Source: Neobacillus vireti (lineage in GTDB: Bacteria > Bacillota > Bacilli > Bacillales > Cytobacillaceae). From it: 64,000 bases of DNA. Within the stretch, counting starts at the first letter, position 1. Every line of letters begins with the position of its first letter. The translations under genes were made by a program, and so were the position numbers. The stretch is taken from the NCBI RefSeq assembly GCF_001026695.1, contig NZ_LDNB01000012.1, positions 603,492 to 667,491 on the forward strand. Direction: 5' to 3'. Below the pieces are notes generated by a model. It did no database searches, was not told the DNA's origin, and worked only from the letters and a program-made list of their open reading frames with translations. This document shows positions 34,807 to 42,879 of the stretch, one piece after another.

Positions 34807-35622
34807 ATGCGGTTTGTGGGAATAATTACAGGTTCTCTTATTATTGTGATCGCCTTTAACCTATTCTTAATTCCTCACGAGGTGTTAAGCAGCGGCTTGA
34901 GCGGAATTTCTATGGTTCTGGGGATGATTTCCCCTTTAAATACAGGCTTGGTCAACTTAATATTGAACCTTCCTCTATTGATTATCGGTTATAAAATGCT
35001 TGGCAAAAAATTCATCATGAATTCCATTTTTTCGGTAGCAATCATTTCCCTCGGACTTTATTTAGTCCCTGTATTTCCAATCGCGAAAGACTCGATTCTT
35101 TCCTCGATATTTGGCGGCGCTTTAACAGGTCTGGGGGTAGGAATTGTGTTCCGTTCTTCGGGATCAACTGGAGGATTCGATGTTATTGGCATGATTGTTG
35201 CAAGGAAAAAGGACTTTCCCATCGGTGTGCTGCTATCTGGGATGAATGCAGTTGTCATCGTTATAAGTGGATTTTTGTTTAATTGGGATTCCGCGCTAAA
35301 TACTTTAGTATCCATCTTTGTCACAGGAAAAGTAGTGGATGCCATTTATACTGATCATGCAAAATTAACGATAATGATCATTACAGAAAAAGGTCAAGAA
35401 ATGAGATCGCATTTACTGACAAATTTGTATCGTGGCTTGACGATTCTAGACGGAGTTGGCGGCTATTCAAATGATAAACGAAATGTTTTGGTTACAGTCA
35501 TTTCGCGATATGAATTGAATGAAGTAAAAAACCTAATTACGGAAGTTGATCCAGCCGCATTTGTCAATATTACTGAAACCATTGAAGTGATGGGGCTGTT
35601 TCACAGGCCCAGTCCGCAATAA
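34807..35622 (+). CDS. YitT-family membrane protein (paralogue 1)
   Basis: The 271-residue protein has five to six membrane segments (DUF161, YitT) and a C-terminal cytoplasmic DUF2179 domain (about residues 200-265, LYRGLTILDGVGGYSNDKRN). The family carries the GGxxGG-type loop RSSGSTGGFDVIGMIVARK. The role is unknown. ATG 34807 is chosen because TTGGAGG lies ten bases ahead; an in-frame ATG at 34762 with a weaker site would add 15 residues. Two more members lie at 40774 and 62578. Confidence 0.85.
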   Translation: MRFVGIITGSLIIVIAFNLFLIPHEVLSSGLSGISMVLGMISPLNTGLVNLILNLPLLIIGYKMLGKKFIMNSIFSVAIISLGLYLVPVFPIAKDSILSSIFGGALTGLGVGIVFRSSGSTGGFDVIGMIVARKKDFPIGVLLSGMNAVVIVISGFLFNWDSALNTLVSIFVTGKVVDAIYTDHAKLTIMIITEKGQEMRSHLLTNLYRGLTILDGVGGYSNDKRNVLVTVISRYELNEVKNLITEVDPAAFVNITETIEVMGLFHRPSPQ

Positions 35623-35625
35623 ACG

Positions 35626-35661
35626 GCTTGTACAATTCATTTTTGTGCAAGCTTTTTTTTC
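35626..35661 (+). terminator. Terminator
   Basis: GCTTGTACAA and TTGTGCAAGC with a T run. Confidence 0.9.
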
Positions 35662-35801
35662 GGATTCCAGAAATATGAGTACCAGATTTATTTGAAAATT
35701 TGCTATAATAGGGAGATAATAAAGCGAAATGAACGGGAGGCAATCCGATGTAAAATCCTTTACTTTTATCCAATCAATTGAATAAAAAGTGAGGGTGTTT
35801 T

Positions 35802-37031
35802 ATGTCTACTATTGTCGGAAAACAGACTTCTTTCCGGTTTCTTTGGTTTGGGCAAATGTTTGCCAACCTGGCAGATATTTTATATCTTGTCTGTTTAATT
35901 AAGTTGATTTTTGATGCGACCGGTTCTGTTACCTATATGTCACTTGTTCCGTTCTTTAATACGATTTCCGCTTTGATTAGCGGTTTATTGGCACCATTGG
36001 TGATTAATAAATACAGACTCAAGTCAATACTGTTTTATTCACAAATTGGTAAGACCATTTTGCTGCTTGTATTGACCATAAGTGCTGCCGCGATTAAAAC
36101 GGGAGGCTTGTTTTGGGTCTATTTGTTCATATGTCTTATTTCTTTTTTAGATGGCTGGGCTACACCTGCCCGAAATGCACTTGTACCAAGTCTGGTGGAA
36201 GAGAATAAACTCGTGAAAACGAATAGTTTACTGTCAATATCCGATCAGATTGTCCAGCTGATTGCCTGGCCAATCGGCAGCATTCTGTTAGTATCCTTGG
36301 GCGCCGGTAATATTCTTTGGTTCACCTTTAGCTTATATTTCATCTCAACGGCTTTAATGGGATTAATTGAACAAACTGTACACATTCAAGCTAGAGAAGA
36401 CCAAACTCGTTTGGATGCCTTGAAAGAGGGCTGGGGAATCATTTGGAAATCTAAACAGCTTCGGACCATCAGTTATATGAATATCCTGGAAACCTTTGCA
36501 AACGGGGTATGGATTGCAGCCATTTTATTTGTTTATGTTTCCGAAGCATTAAATAAAGGGGAAAATTGGTGGGGGTTAATTAATGGCTCGTTTTTTGCCG
36601 GGATGCTGTTTGCCGGGCTCCTGATCTATCGTTTTTCACATCTTGTAGAAAGAAATTTAGGAAAAACAATTCTTTGGTCCACCTTTATTTTAATTGCCAT
36701 CACCTTAATGTTCGGCATGACCTCGATTCCTTGGTTTGCCCTTTTCGTCTCCTTTTTGTTTGGACTGCCACAAATGGCCCGGGATGTTGCGGAAACAACG
36801 ATTATCCAAAAAAGCGCAAGGGTACAGCTGCTTGCTAAAGTGTATTCTGCCAGGGGAACAATGATTTTTGCTGCATTTGGGATTTCGTCGCTCGTGATGG
36901 GCTGGATTACTGATGAATTTGGGGTAAGAATGGCATTTAAGGTTGCAGCCGCGCTTTTCATTTGCTCCTTTTTTGTTGCACTTAGCCGCAGAAGGTATCT
37001 TTTTGGCGAGTCCAATATGGAAAGAAATTAA
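35802..37031 (+). CDS. MFS transporter
   Basis: The 409-residue protein has twelve membrane segments of the major facilitator superfamily, closest in pattern to the EntS/MFS_3-type exporters (SLVPFFNTISALISGLLAPL and FLDGWATPARNALVPSLV). GAGGGTG precedes the ATG. The substrate is unknown; drug or siderophore export is possible. It is followed by its own terminator. Confidence 0.85.
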   Translation: MSTIVGKQTSFRFLWFGQMFANLADILYLVCLIKLIFDATGSVTYMSLVPFFNTISALISGLLAPLVINKYRLKSILFYSQIGKTILLLVLTISAAAIKTGGLFWVYLFICLISFLDGWATPARNALVPSLVEENKLVKTNSLLSISDQIVQLIAWPIGSILLVSLGAGNILWFTFSLYFISTALMGLIEQTVHIQAREDQTRLDALKEGWGIIWKSKQLRTISYMNILETFANGVWIAAILFVYVSEALNKGENWWGLINGSFFAGMLFAGLLIYRFSHLVERNLGKTILWSTFILIAITLMFGMTSIPWFALFVSFLFGLPQMARDVAETTIIQKSARVQLLAKVYSARGTMIFAAFGISSLVMGWITDEFGVRMAFKVAAALFICSFFVALSRRRYLFGESNMERN

Positions 37032-37039
37032 TTTTTAGC

Positions 37040-37069
37040 GGGAAACTACTTGATGGTTTCCCTTTTTTC
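37040..37069 (+). terminator. Terminator
   Basis: GGGAAAC and GTTTCCC with a T run after. Confidence 0.8.
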
Positions 37070-37112
37070 ATGGAAAATAGCACTATATTGTTAGTGAGAA
37101 GGGGATTGTTTA

Positions 37113-38099
37113 ATGCGGCCCATCCTATTAGGCATCTTTGCTGCTTTCTTTTTTGCCTTTACCTTTATTTTAAATAGATCAATGGATTTAGCAGGCGGCA
37201 GCTGGATTTGGAGTGCAGCTTTACGCTATTTCTTTATGGTGCCCTTTCTTTTTGTCATCGTTATCGCTCGGAAAAACTTTACACCACTGCTTAAAGAAAT
37301 GAAAAGCCGCCCATTCGCATGGCTGTTATGGAGCTCGATTGGATTTGGCTTGTTCTATGCACCGATTTGTTTTTCTGCGGCCTATGCACCTGGGTGGTTA
37401 ATCGCAGCTACATGGCAAATCACGATTATCTCTGGCTCATTGCTTGCTCCTCTTTTTTACGAACTGGTAATGACTGAAAAAGGACCAATTCAAATGAAAG
37501 GAAAAATTCCTTTTAAAGGAATGGCGATGTCATCTATCATATTGCTAGGGATCATCCTAATGCAGTTGCAGCAGGCCAATCATTTATCAATTAAGGCTAT
37601 CTCTTTGGGTGTGTTTCCTGTTATACTAGCCTCATTTGCCTACCCGCTGGGAAATCGTAAAATGATGGATGTGTGCGGGGGGCGCCTTGATGTTTTCCAA
37701 CGTGTATTAGGAATGACGCTGGCGAGCATGCCTTTTTGGCTAGTTTTATCAGTGTATGGTTTACGAACTGCTGGCCCACCCAGGATCGGACAAACCATTC
37801 AATCCAGCTTGGTTGCCATTTCGTCTGGTGTCATCGCAACGGTTCTTTTCTTTCATGCCACGGATCTTGTTAGAGGGGATATGCAAAAATTAGCTGCCGT
37901 TGAAGCTACTCAATCGATGGAGGTTTTATTCGCAGTTATCGGCGAATTGTTACTTTTGAATTCCTTATTCCCAAATGCCTTATCATGGAGCGGGATGGTA
38001 TTAGTTATACTTGGTATGGTGCTGCACAGTTATATTTCAAACAAAAACAGTCCTGTTTCTATTTCAATAAACACAACCGATAATACAATGAACTCTTAA
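37113..38099 (+). CDS. EmrE/DMT-type multidrug efflux-like transporter
   Basis: The 328-residue protein has about ten membrane segments in the drug/metabolite transporter fold. It matches the 'multidrug resistance efflux transporter' family (PF13536): FILNRSMDLAGGSWIWSAAL and YFFMVPFLF. AGAAGGGGA precedes the ATG. Monocistronic. The substrate is not known. Confidence 0.82.
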   Translation: MRPILLGIFAAFFFAFTFILNRSMDLAGGSWIWSAALRYFFMVPFLFVIVIARKNFTPLLKEMKSRPFAWLLWSSIGFGLFYAPICFSAAYAPGWLIAATWQITIISGSLLAPLFYELVMTEKGPIQMKGKIPFKGMAMSSIILLGIILMQLQQANHLSIKAISLGVFPVILASFAYPLGNRKMMDVCGGRLDVFQRVLGMTLASMPFWLVLSVYGLRTAGPPRIGQTIQSSLVAISSGVIATVLFFHATDLVRGDMQKLAAVEATQSMEVLFAVIGELLLLNSLFPNALSWSGMVLVILGMVLHSYISNKNSPVSISINTTDNTMNS

Positions 38100-38104
38100 A
38101 AAAT

Positions 38105-38145
38105 AAAAAATCCTTATCAATCTTTGTTGATAAGGATTTTTATTT
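38105..38145. terminator. Bidirectional terminator
   Basis: AAAATCCTTATCAA and TTGATAAGGATTTT enclose a six-base loop, between convergent genes. Confidence 0.92.
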
Positions 38146-39005
38146 TAACCATTAAGAAAAGGGGCTAGTTTTTCAATTGCATCCTGAAGAATCGCTGCAT
38201 TTTTTTTATACATTGCTTTTGATTGATCACAATCGGTTGAAAGTGAAAATATTTCTAAATCGGCTTGGGTTTTTTTTAGCGTCGCAAGTAAGAGGGGACG
38301 CTGTGCTGCCTGTGGCACCTTGATTTTATCATCATAAAGGTCAACGGTTAATTCACCGTATGAATCCACTTGGCCAAAAAAGACATTATCTAGCGTTACT
38401 CCTTGTTTTTCCAATTCTGTATAAAGCCAGCCTCTGCCTTTTCCTGAACATCTTAATGGTTCATCCATAATATTTCCGTCCATTATTACGGTTTGCGGTT
38501 CTTTTTCTTTCGCCATTTTCATTTGTAAATCTTTTGGTGTAAGTGGACGGTTTTCTTTTTTCAATAACGCGCTTAAATTTCCTCTTGGTTCTAAAACGGC
38601 AAATTCAACGTCTGCCACGCGAAATATATCCTTTGCCCGAAGAAGGGCAGAAAGTTCATCAATGGTATACTTTTCTTTTTTTAGATTGTTCTCTAATATT
38701 TTCCCGTCCTTAATAACAACAGTACCTTTACCTTCAACGAGATCACTGAATTTTTTGCTTTTTATTGATATAAAGTTGACCAAAAAAGTAATAAAGCCAA
38801 ATACACAAATAGCTAAAGCGCCATGATACATGTTAGATTCAAGGCCGGTAACTACTTCACCAGCAATACTTCCAATTGTAATTCCTACTACATACTCAAA
38901 GAAAGAAAGCTCGGAGATTTGTTTCTTTCCAAGTATTTTTGTTGTTATAAATAAGAGCAGCAAAAAAATCAACGACCGAGTTATAATAAAAAACCAGCCT
39001 GGCAT
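38145..39005 (-). CDS. DUF421 (YetF-like) membrane protein fused to DUF1657
   Basis: The 286-residue protein has three N-terminal membrane segments (residues 1-80) and the DUF421 soluble part (about 80-230, with KFSDLVEGKGTVVIKDGKIL and MDEPLRCSGKGRGWLYTEL). Its last ~55 residues (LLATLKKTQADLEIFSLSTD) match the free-standing DUF1657 proteins encoded just upstream. DUF421-DUF1657 fusions occur in the spore-heat-resistance spoVA2mob operon. Here there are no spoVA genes. A role in the spore inner membrane is inferred. Confidence 0.85.
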   Translation of the reverse strand: MPGWFFIITRSLIFLLLLFITTKILGKKQISELSFFEYVVGITIGSIAGEVVTGLESNMYHGALAICVFGFITFLVNFISIKSKKFSDLVEGKGTVVIKDGKILENNLKKEKYTIDELSALLRAKDIFRVADVEFAVLEPRGNLSALLKKENRPLTPKDLQMKMAKEKEPQTVIMDGNIMDEPLRCSGKGRGWLYTELEKQGVTLDNVFFGQVDSYGELTVDLYDDKIKVPQAAQRPLLLATLKKTQADLEIFSLSTDCDQSKAMYKKNAAILQDAIEKLAPFLNG

Positions 39006-39025
39006 TATTTTTCACCTCAGAAAAG

Positions 39026-39232
39026 TTATGAACCTTTGTATTGCGGTTCTTGGCGTTCAAGTTCCAAAACACGGTATTGGAGGTCTTTTTTCACTTCAGC
39101 CATCGTTAAAGCGGTTTCATGGAAAACAGCCTTTGCTTCCTCATCAAGAGAATTTAGAGCGAGGGAGGATAACTGTGCTTCGATCCCTTTTATTGTTGAA
39201 AGGCATTGATTTACGTTTGAAGCGATGGTCAC
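39026..39232 (-). CDS. DUF1657 protein (second)
   Basis: The 68-residue helical protein starts at GTG 39232 behind AAGGAAG (a longer frame to 39292 crosses a hairpin). It has TIASNVNQCLSTIKGIEAQL and ends EPQYKGS, and is a paralogue of the next gene upstream. DUF1657 proteins accompany SpoVA and YetF proteins in spores. Confidence 0.8.
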   Translation of the reverse strand: MTIASNVNQCLSTIKGIEAQLSSLALNSLDEEAKAVFHETALTMAEVKKDLQYRVLELERQEPQYKGS

Positions 39233-39264
39233 ATCGAAGACTTCCTTTCTAATTGTTGTAGAAA

Positions 39265-39295
39265 ATGAAAAATGGGTTGGCAGAATCGCCAACCT
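39265..39295 (-). terminator. Hairpin between the two DUF1657 genes
   Basis: On the minus strand GGTTGGC-GATTCT-GCCAACC is followed by CATTTTTC. It would give partial termination inside the operon and more of the first DUF1657 protein. Confidence 0.6.
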
Positions 39296-39306
39296 ATTCT
39301 AAGCCA

Positions 39307-39513
39307 TTATTGATTGTATTGTGGTTCTTCAGAGATAATTTCTTGAAGACGCGGTTCTACGCTGTCCAGAACAGATTGAGTTTGCTGCGCCGCCTGCTGA
39401 TAAAGTTGTTTGGCATTTTGGTTATCTGTTGCAAGTGCAAAGGTTTCAAAGCTTGCCTGTGCGCTTTTTAAACCTGCTAATGCTTGTTTTACCTGTGTTC
39501 CTACTGTCATCAA
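39307..39513 (-). CDS. DUF1657 protein (first)
   Basis: The 68-residue helical protein (GTQVKQALAGLKSAQASFET, ending EPQYNQ) starts at an ATG behind AAGAAGGA. It heads a three-gene unit with a second DUF1657 and the DUF421-DUF1657 fusion. A sigma-G-like promoter lies 38-67 bases upstream, which fits forespore expression. Confidence 0.85.
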   Translation of the reverse strand: MMTVGTQVKQALAGLKSAQASFETFALATDNQNAKQLYQQAAQQTQSVLDSVEPRLQEIISEEPQYNQ

Positions 39514-39551
39514 AAATTCCTTCTTTCTTTAAAAGATTTCAATTACAAAGG

Positions 39552-39580
39552 TAGTATGCCAAGATAATGAACGGATATGT
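39552..39580 (-). promoter_or_regulatory. Sigma-G-like promoter of the DUF1657 unit
   Basis: On the minus strand ACATA (-35, consensus GHATR), 17 bases, then CATACTA (-10, a perfect sigma-G match). Confidence 0.5.
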
Positions 39581-39735
39581 ATTTTCGAAAACTTTCTTTT
39601 CCAACAGCTTTTTCCAATCAGATAGCTTCACAAAAACCCCTACTTTTTGTCAAAATTTTCGCCAAATAATTTAAATTTTGGCAATTATAAGGTAAAATAA
39701 AGAAAGACAGAACAATGACATAAGGGGAGATTTTT

Positions 39736-40341
39736 TTGTTATTATTAAAAAGAAGAGAAGCATCTGAGGATCATCATGTAAAATTAGTCGCCTATACGAT
39801 TATTTTATACATAAGTAGTTTGTTTGTTCCGTTCGTAGTGGTGGCATCATTTCAAAGTCTCGTTTATTATTCGCGGTCTCATTGGTTCTTTTCAACGCCA
39901 TTTTCTGCCTATATAACGTTTATGTGTGGAATGTTATTTATCGCAGTTATATTTACCGTTTATTTAATCTTTAGGGAGCGCTTTGAAGGGCGTACTTTCA
40001 AATGGGTAATAGCTGTTTTACTGATTGTCAGTATCCCGGCTTTTGTCCAAAGCCTTACCAACTATTATTACTTGGATGAAGATGGAATTCATTATAACGC
40101 CTTAACAAGCTTTAAAGAAAAAGAGTATAAATGGGATGAAATAACAAAAGTACAGGTTGTCTATCGAAACCACCAAGGGACCACGAGTTTATATCAATAT
40201 AAATTTGAGGATAGGGATGGCGGTGTAGTAACGCTCCCTTTTAATGACTACCTGTCCGATCATAAATGGCAAATTGAGGGGAAAATTGAAGAGAACAATA
40301 TTCCTGTTAAGGACAATTTTAAAAATCCGATTGTGGATTAA
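39736..40341 (+). CDS. Membrane protein with C-terminal beta domain, unknown
   Basis: The 201-residue protein has three membrane segments (about residues 17-40, 57-82 and 90-110) and a C-terminal soluble domain of PH-like pattern (YYLDEDGIHYNALTSFKEKE, then YQYKFEDRDGGVVTLPF). The TTG start follows AAGGGGAGA. No family is named with confidence; it resembles the short bacterial-PH membrane proteins of Bacillus. Confidence 0.62.
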   Translation: MLLLKRREASEDHHVKLVAYTIILYISSLFVPFVVVASFQSLVYYSRSHWFFSTPFSAYITFMCGMLFIAVIFTVYLIFRERFEGRTFKWVIAVLLIVSIPAFVQSLTNYYYLDEDGIHYNALTSFKEKEYKWDEITKVQVVYRNHQGTTSLYQYKFEDRDGGVVTLPFNDYLSDHKWQIEGKIEENNIPVKDNFKNPIVD

Positions 40342-40482
40342 ATGGTAGCACCTAGTTAATTTGGCAGTTTTTTTAAAGGGAGTTACTTTAATAAGAAGTA
40401 GCTTTTTATATTTTTGCACAAAATAATTCGGTATATTACCCAAAGTATTTGGGAAAATATTCTCGGAAAGGAGTGTTTTAAA

Positions 40483-40641
40483 TTGTCTAAAAAGAAAGAC
40501 AACCAATATGAACGACCAACACTTGCTCCGGGTATCGATGACCAGGAAGAATTAGAGCAAAGTGCCTCAGAGAAAGAGATAGACAACGGAGAATATACGA
40601 GAGTTACCACGCTTTCATACGACGAGGTTGACCCAAGTTAA
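40483..40641 (+). CDS. Small acidic hypothetical protein
   Basis: The 52-residue protein starts at TTG 40483 behind GAAAGGAG. It is acidic and apparently unfolded (MSKKKDNQYERPTLAPGIDD, then ending YTRVTTLSYDEVDPS). The composition is typical of small Bacillus proteins made in stationary phase or sporulation. Not recognised; a terminator follows. Confidence 0.6.
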   Translation: MSKKKDNQYERPTLAPGIDDQEELEQSASEKEIDNGEYTRVTTLSYDEVDPS

Positions 40642-40654
40642 TGAAGTAAACCGG

Positions 40655-40684
40655 CTGCCTGAAATCAGGCAGTTTTCTTTTTCT
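40655..40684 (+). terminator. Terminator
   Basis: CTGCCTGAAATCAGGCAG, then TTTTCTTTTTC. Confidence 0.85.
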
Positions 40685-40773
40685 AATCGATTAATATAAG
40701 GCATATTAATATAAATCAAAGGCAAAATTCGCTATACTGTATTTAGAACTCTATAATCGAAAGGGGCAAGATA

Positions 40774-41691
40774 ATGACAGGAACACAAGAATTAACTTTA
40801 CTTGAACAACAGGAAGCGATTATGGCTAGAATTCAGCATCGAAGATTGACGAAACGAAAGATTTTTCTACGGGTTCTTTTAATTACGATTGGTGCCACTC
40901 TGATGTCAGTAGGACTCGAGGTATTCCTCGTTCCCAATAATGTAATTGATGGCGGGATTACCGGAATTTCTATCATGCTATCCTACATTACAGGTTGGAA
41001 ACTAGGGATTTTCCTATTTATTCTTAATATCCCTTTCTTCTTTATTGGTTACAAACAAATCGGAAAAACCTTCGCCTTATCAACCCTATACGGTATTATA
41101 GTCCTTTCAATAGCAACTACCCTGCTCCACCCGGTTCCCGCCTTTACCCAAGATATCCTTCTTGCAACTGTTTTCGGTGGAATCGTACTCGGGATTGGCG
41201 TGGGTATGGTTATTCGATACGGCGGCTCTTTAGATGGTACGGAAATTCTTGCCATTCTTTTTAATAATAAACTCCCTTTTTCCGTAGGGGAAATCATTAT
41301 GTTCTTCAATCTATTTATTCTAGGCTGTGCCGGTTTTGTTTTCACATGGGACAGGGCGATGTATTCATTGATTGCCTATTTTGTCGCTTATAAAACGATT
41401 GATATTACCATTACAGGGCTAGATGAATCCAAATCGATTTGGATAATTAGTGATAACGCCAGACAAATTGGTGATGCAATTATGAATCGACTTGGGCGCG
41501 GTGTTACATATATCAATGGAGAGGGTGCCTATTCAGGTGATGATAAAAAGGTTATTTTTTGCGTTATTAATCGCCTTGAAGAAGCAAAATTGAAGGAAAT
41601 TGTTACCGAAAATGACAATAGTGCCTTTTTAGCTGTTGCGGATATTGCAGAGGTTCGCGGAGGAAGATTTAAGAAAAAAGATATTCATTAG
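40774..41691 (+). CDS. YitT-family membrane protein (paralogue 2)
   Basis: The 305-residue protein has an extra cytoplasmic N-terminus of about 30 residues, then five to six membrane segments and a DUF2179 C-terminal domain (RLGRGVTYINGEGAYSGDDK). It keeps the family loop RYGGSLDGTEILAILFNNK. AAAGGGG precedes the ATG. It differs from the other two copies in the loop (Asp in place of the second Gly), which suggests a distinct role. The ~220 bases after it show no gene. Confidence 0.85.
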   Translation: MTGTQELTLLEQQEAIMARIQHRRLTKRKIFLRVLLITIGATLMSVGLEVFLVPNNVIDGGITGISIMLSYITGWKLGIFLFILNIPFFFIGYKQIGKTFALSTLYGIIVLSIATTLLHPVPAFTQDILLATVFGGIVLGIGVGMVIRYGGSLDGTEILAILFNNKLPFSVGEIIMFFNLFILGCAGFVFTWDRAMYSLIAYFVAYKTIDITITGLDESKSIWIISDNARQIGDAIMNRLGRGVTYINGEGAYSGDDKKVIFCVINRLEEAKLKEIVTENDNSAFLAVADIAEVRGGRFKKKDIH

Positions 41692-41871
41692 CAGCTTGAT
41701 GAATAGCGGATTTGTCGTTTTTAGGATGAATTAGAAAATAATAGGATTTGCCCTTGTAATTTTAAGGCGTTTTGTGTCACTTAATAGGGAAATAACTAAG
41801 GTATATCTATAGTCATTTGTCGTACTGTGCGCTTACCTTGGAAATAATTTTGCAAAATATGAAATATTTCG

Positions 41872-41903
41872 TTAAAAGATGGCAGAAAGGTATCTGCCAT
41901 CTT
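41872..41903 (-). terminator. Terminator of the csgA-like gene
   Basis: On the minus strand AGATGGCAGA pairs with TCTGCCATCT, then TTTTAACG. Confidence 0.75.
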
Positions 41904-41909
41904 ATTTCG

Positions 41910-42161
41910 TTAAAAAAGTAGCTCGTACACTTCATTTAGTTCATATGCTCTTTTTTCGTCTTGTTCCTCTTTCGCATAGTTAATTTCAGTTGGGAGAATT
42001 TTATTTAAAAAATGACTTTCTTTTTGGCTTAATTCACGGACAAATGCTCCTTCGGAAGCATAATGACCTTCCAGTAATTTCCTGTATAAGTGTCTTCCCT
42101 CTGTATGTTCATCGGTATAGTTAGCTAAAATTTCCCTAAGATAGCCTAATGTTTTATCCAT
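41910..42161 (-). CDS. csgA: Sigma-G-dependent spore protein CsgA-like
   Basis: The 83-residue protein starts at ATG 42161 behind AAAGGATGGGTG; a longer frame to 42206 lacks a site. It reads MDKTLGYLREILANYTDEHT and ends KEEQDEKRAYELNEVYELLF, which matches my memory of the Bacillus CsgA spore family. A sigma-G-type promoter (TGAATA, 17 bases, GAAAATA) lies just upstream, supporting forespore expression. The molecular function is unknown. Confidence 0.7.
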   Translation of the reverse strand: MDKTLGYLREILANYTDEHTEGRHLYRKLLEGHYASEGAFVRELSQKESHFLNKILPTEINYAKEEQDEKRAYELNEVYELLF

Positions 42162-42185
42162 AGACTTCACCCATCCTTTCAGCGT

Positions 42186-42215
42186 TATTTTCCGACGAAA
42201 TGCCAATAATATTCA
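42186..42215 (-). promoter_or_regulatory. Sigma-G-like promoter of csgA
   Basis: TGAATA at -35 and GAAAATA at -10 on the minus strand, 17 bases apart. Confidence 0.45.
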
Positions 42216-42287
42216 CTTAGTAAAGGAATTCATCCTATTAACTTTCGAGAAGGGGAGAAAATACGAAAAATAAAAGCAAGTATAAAC

Positions 42288-42470
42288 CTATACTTGCTTC
42301 ATAGTGTAGACAAAAGGCATTCGAATAAGCCCATTCGGATGCCTTTTGTTGAATTTATGCTGGTAGGTGCAAAATTTGGACCTATCATATGCCTATTATT
42401 GCGCCATTACTGGACCGTTCTACGTCCAGCTGGCCATCTTTTTCAAGTTCATGGCAGCAAAAGTAAGCAT
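42288..42470 (-). pseudogene. C-terminal remnant of an IS1182-type transposase
   Basis: One minus-strand frame reads MLTFAAMNLKKMASWT, then two stop-interrupted pieces ending RHPNGLIRMPFVYTMKQV. The first segment is the typical C-terminal stretch of IS1182-family transposases (LTFAxMNLKKM), and the tail also fits. The rest of the enzyme is gone and stops interrupt the frame. TATACTTGCTT occurs as a direct repeat at both ends (42289-42299 and 42471-42481). A hairpin AAGCAAGTATA-AACC-TATACTTGCTT (42274-42299) may terminate minus-strand transcripts. Confidence 0.6.
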
Positions 42471-42479
42471 TATACTTGC

Positions 42480-42710
42480 TTACCAAAAGAAGAATGGAAA
42501 ACCAAAACCAATAAACGGTCTGAAAAACGGTCTAGGACCCCAAAAGCCATAACCGTATCCTTCATTAGAGCTTGAGGAATTAACTTCTTCGAGCTCAAGG
42601 CCATCTTTTCTTACCTTGACCACCCGTCCCATTACCCATTTTCCTTCATTATTTTGAACCCTGATTACTTTTCCCTCTAAACCCCGTGCTTGCTCATAAT
42701 TTAGATTCAT
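42480..42710 (-). CDS. Small protein with KOW-like start and Gly/aromatic tail
   Basis: The 76-residue protein has a strong AGGAGG site. The N-terminal half is SH3/KOW-like (LEGKVIRVQNNEGKWVMGRV), then a Ser/Glu linker and a tail very rich in Gly, Phe, Trp and Pro (GFWGPRPFFRPFIGFGFPFF). Such tails are common in spore coat and crust proteins, so a coat role is possible. No family is recognised. It lies directly against the transposase remnant. Confidence 0.65.
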   Translation of the reverse strand: MNLNYEQARGLEGKVIRVQNNEGKWVMGRVVKVRKDGLELEEVNSSSSNEGYGYGFWGPRPFFRPFIGFGFPFFFW

Positions 42711-42828
42711 GCCAAATTCCTCCTTTAACCTGTAATTGATATAAAATATGAAAGGAGGTTGTTGATTGCACAGGCTAATGAACTAATCTTGTCCTTTTTT
42801 TTGAAAAGGGGCGGTGTACATCTATGAT

Positions 42829-42871
42829 CAAAAAAAGCCCCATCACTTTTTCAAAAAAATAAGGGGCTTTC
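42829..42871. terminator. Bidirectional terminator
   Basis: AAAGCCCC and GGGGCTTT with A/T runs, just below the methyltransferase stop. Confidence 0.7.
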
Positions 42872-42879
42872 CTCGCTTA

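Noticed and set aside
42294..42575. Two overlapping plus-strand frames of 61-93 residues
   Set aside because: They overlie the minus-strand transposase remnant and the 76-residue gene, which have better signals.
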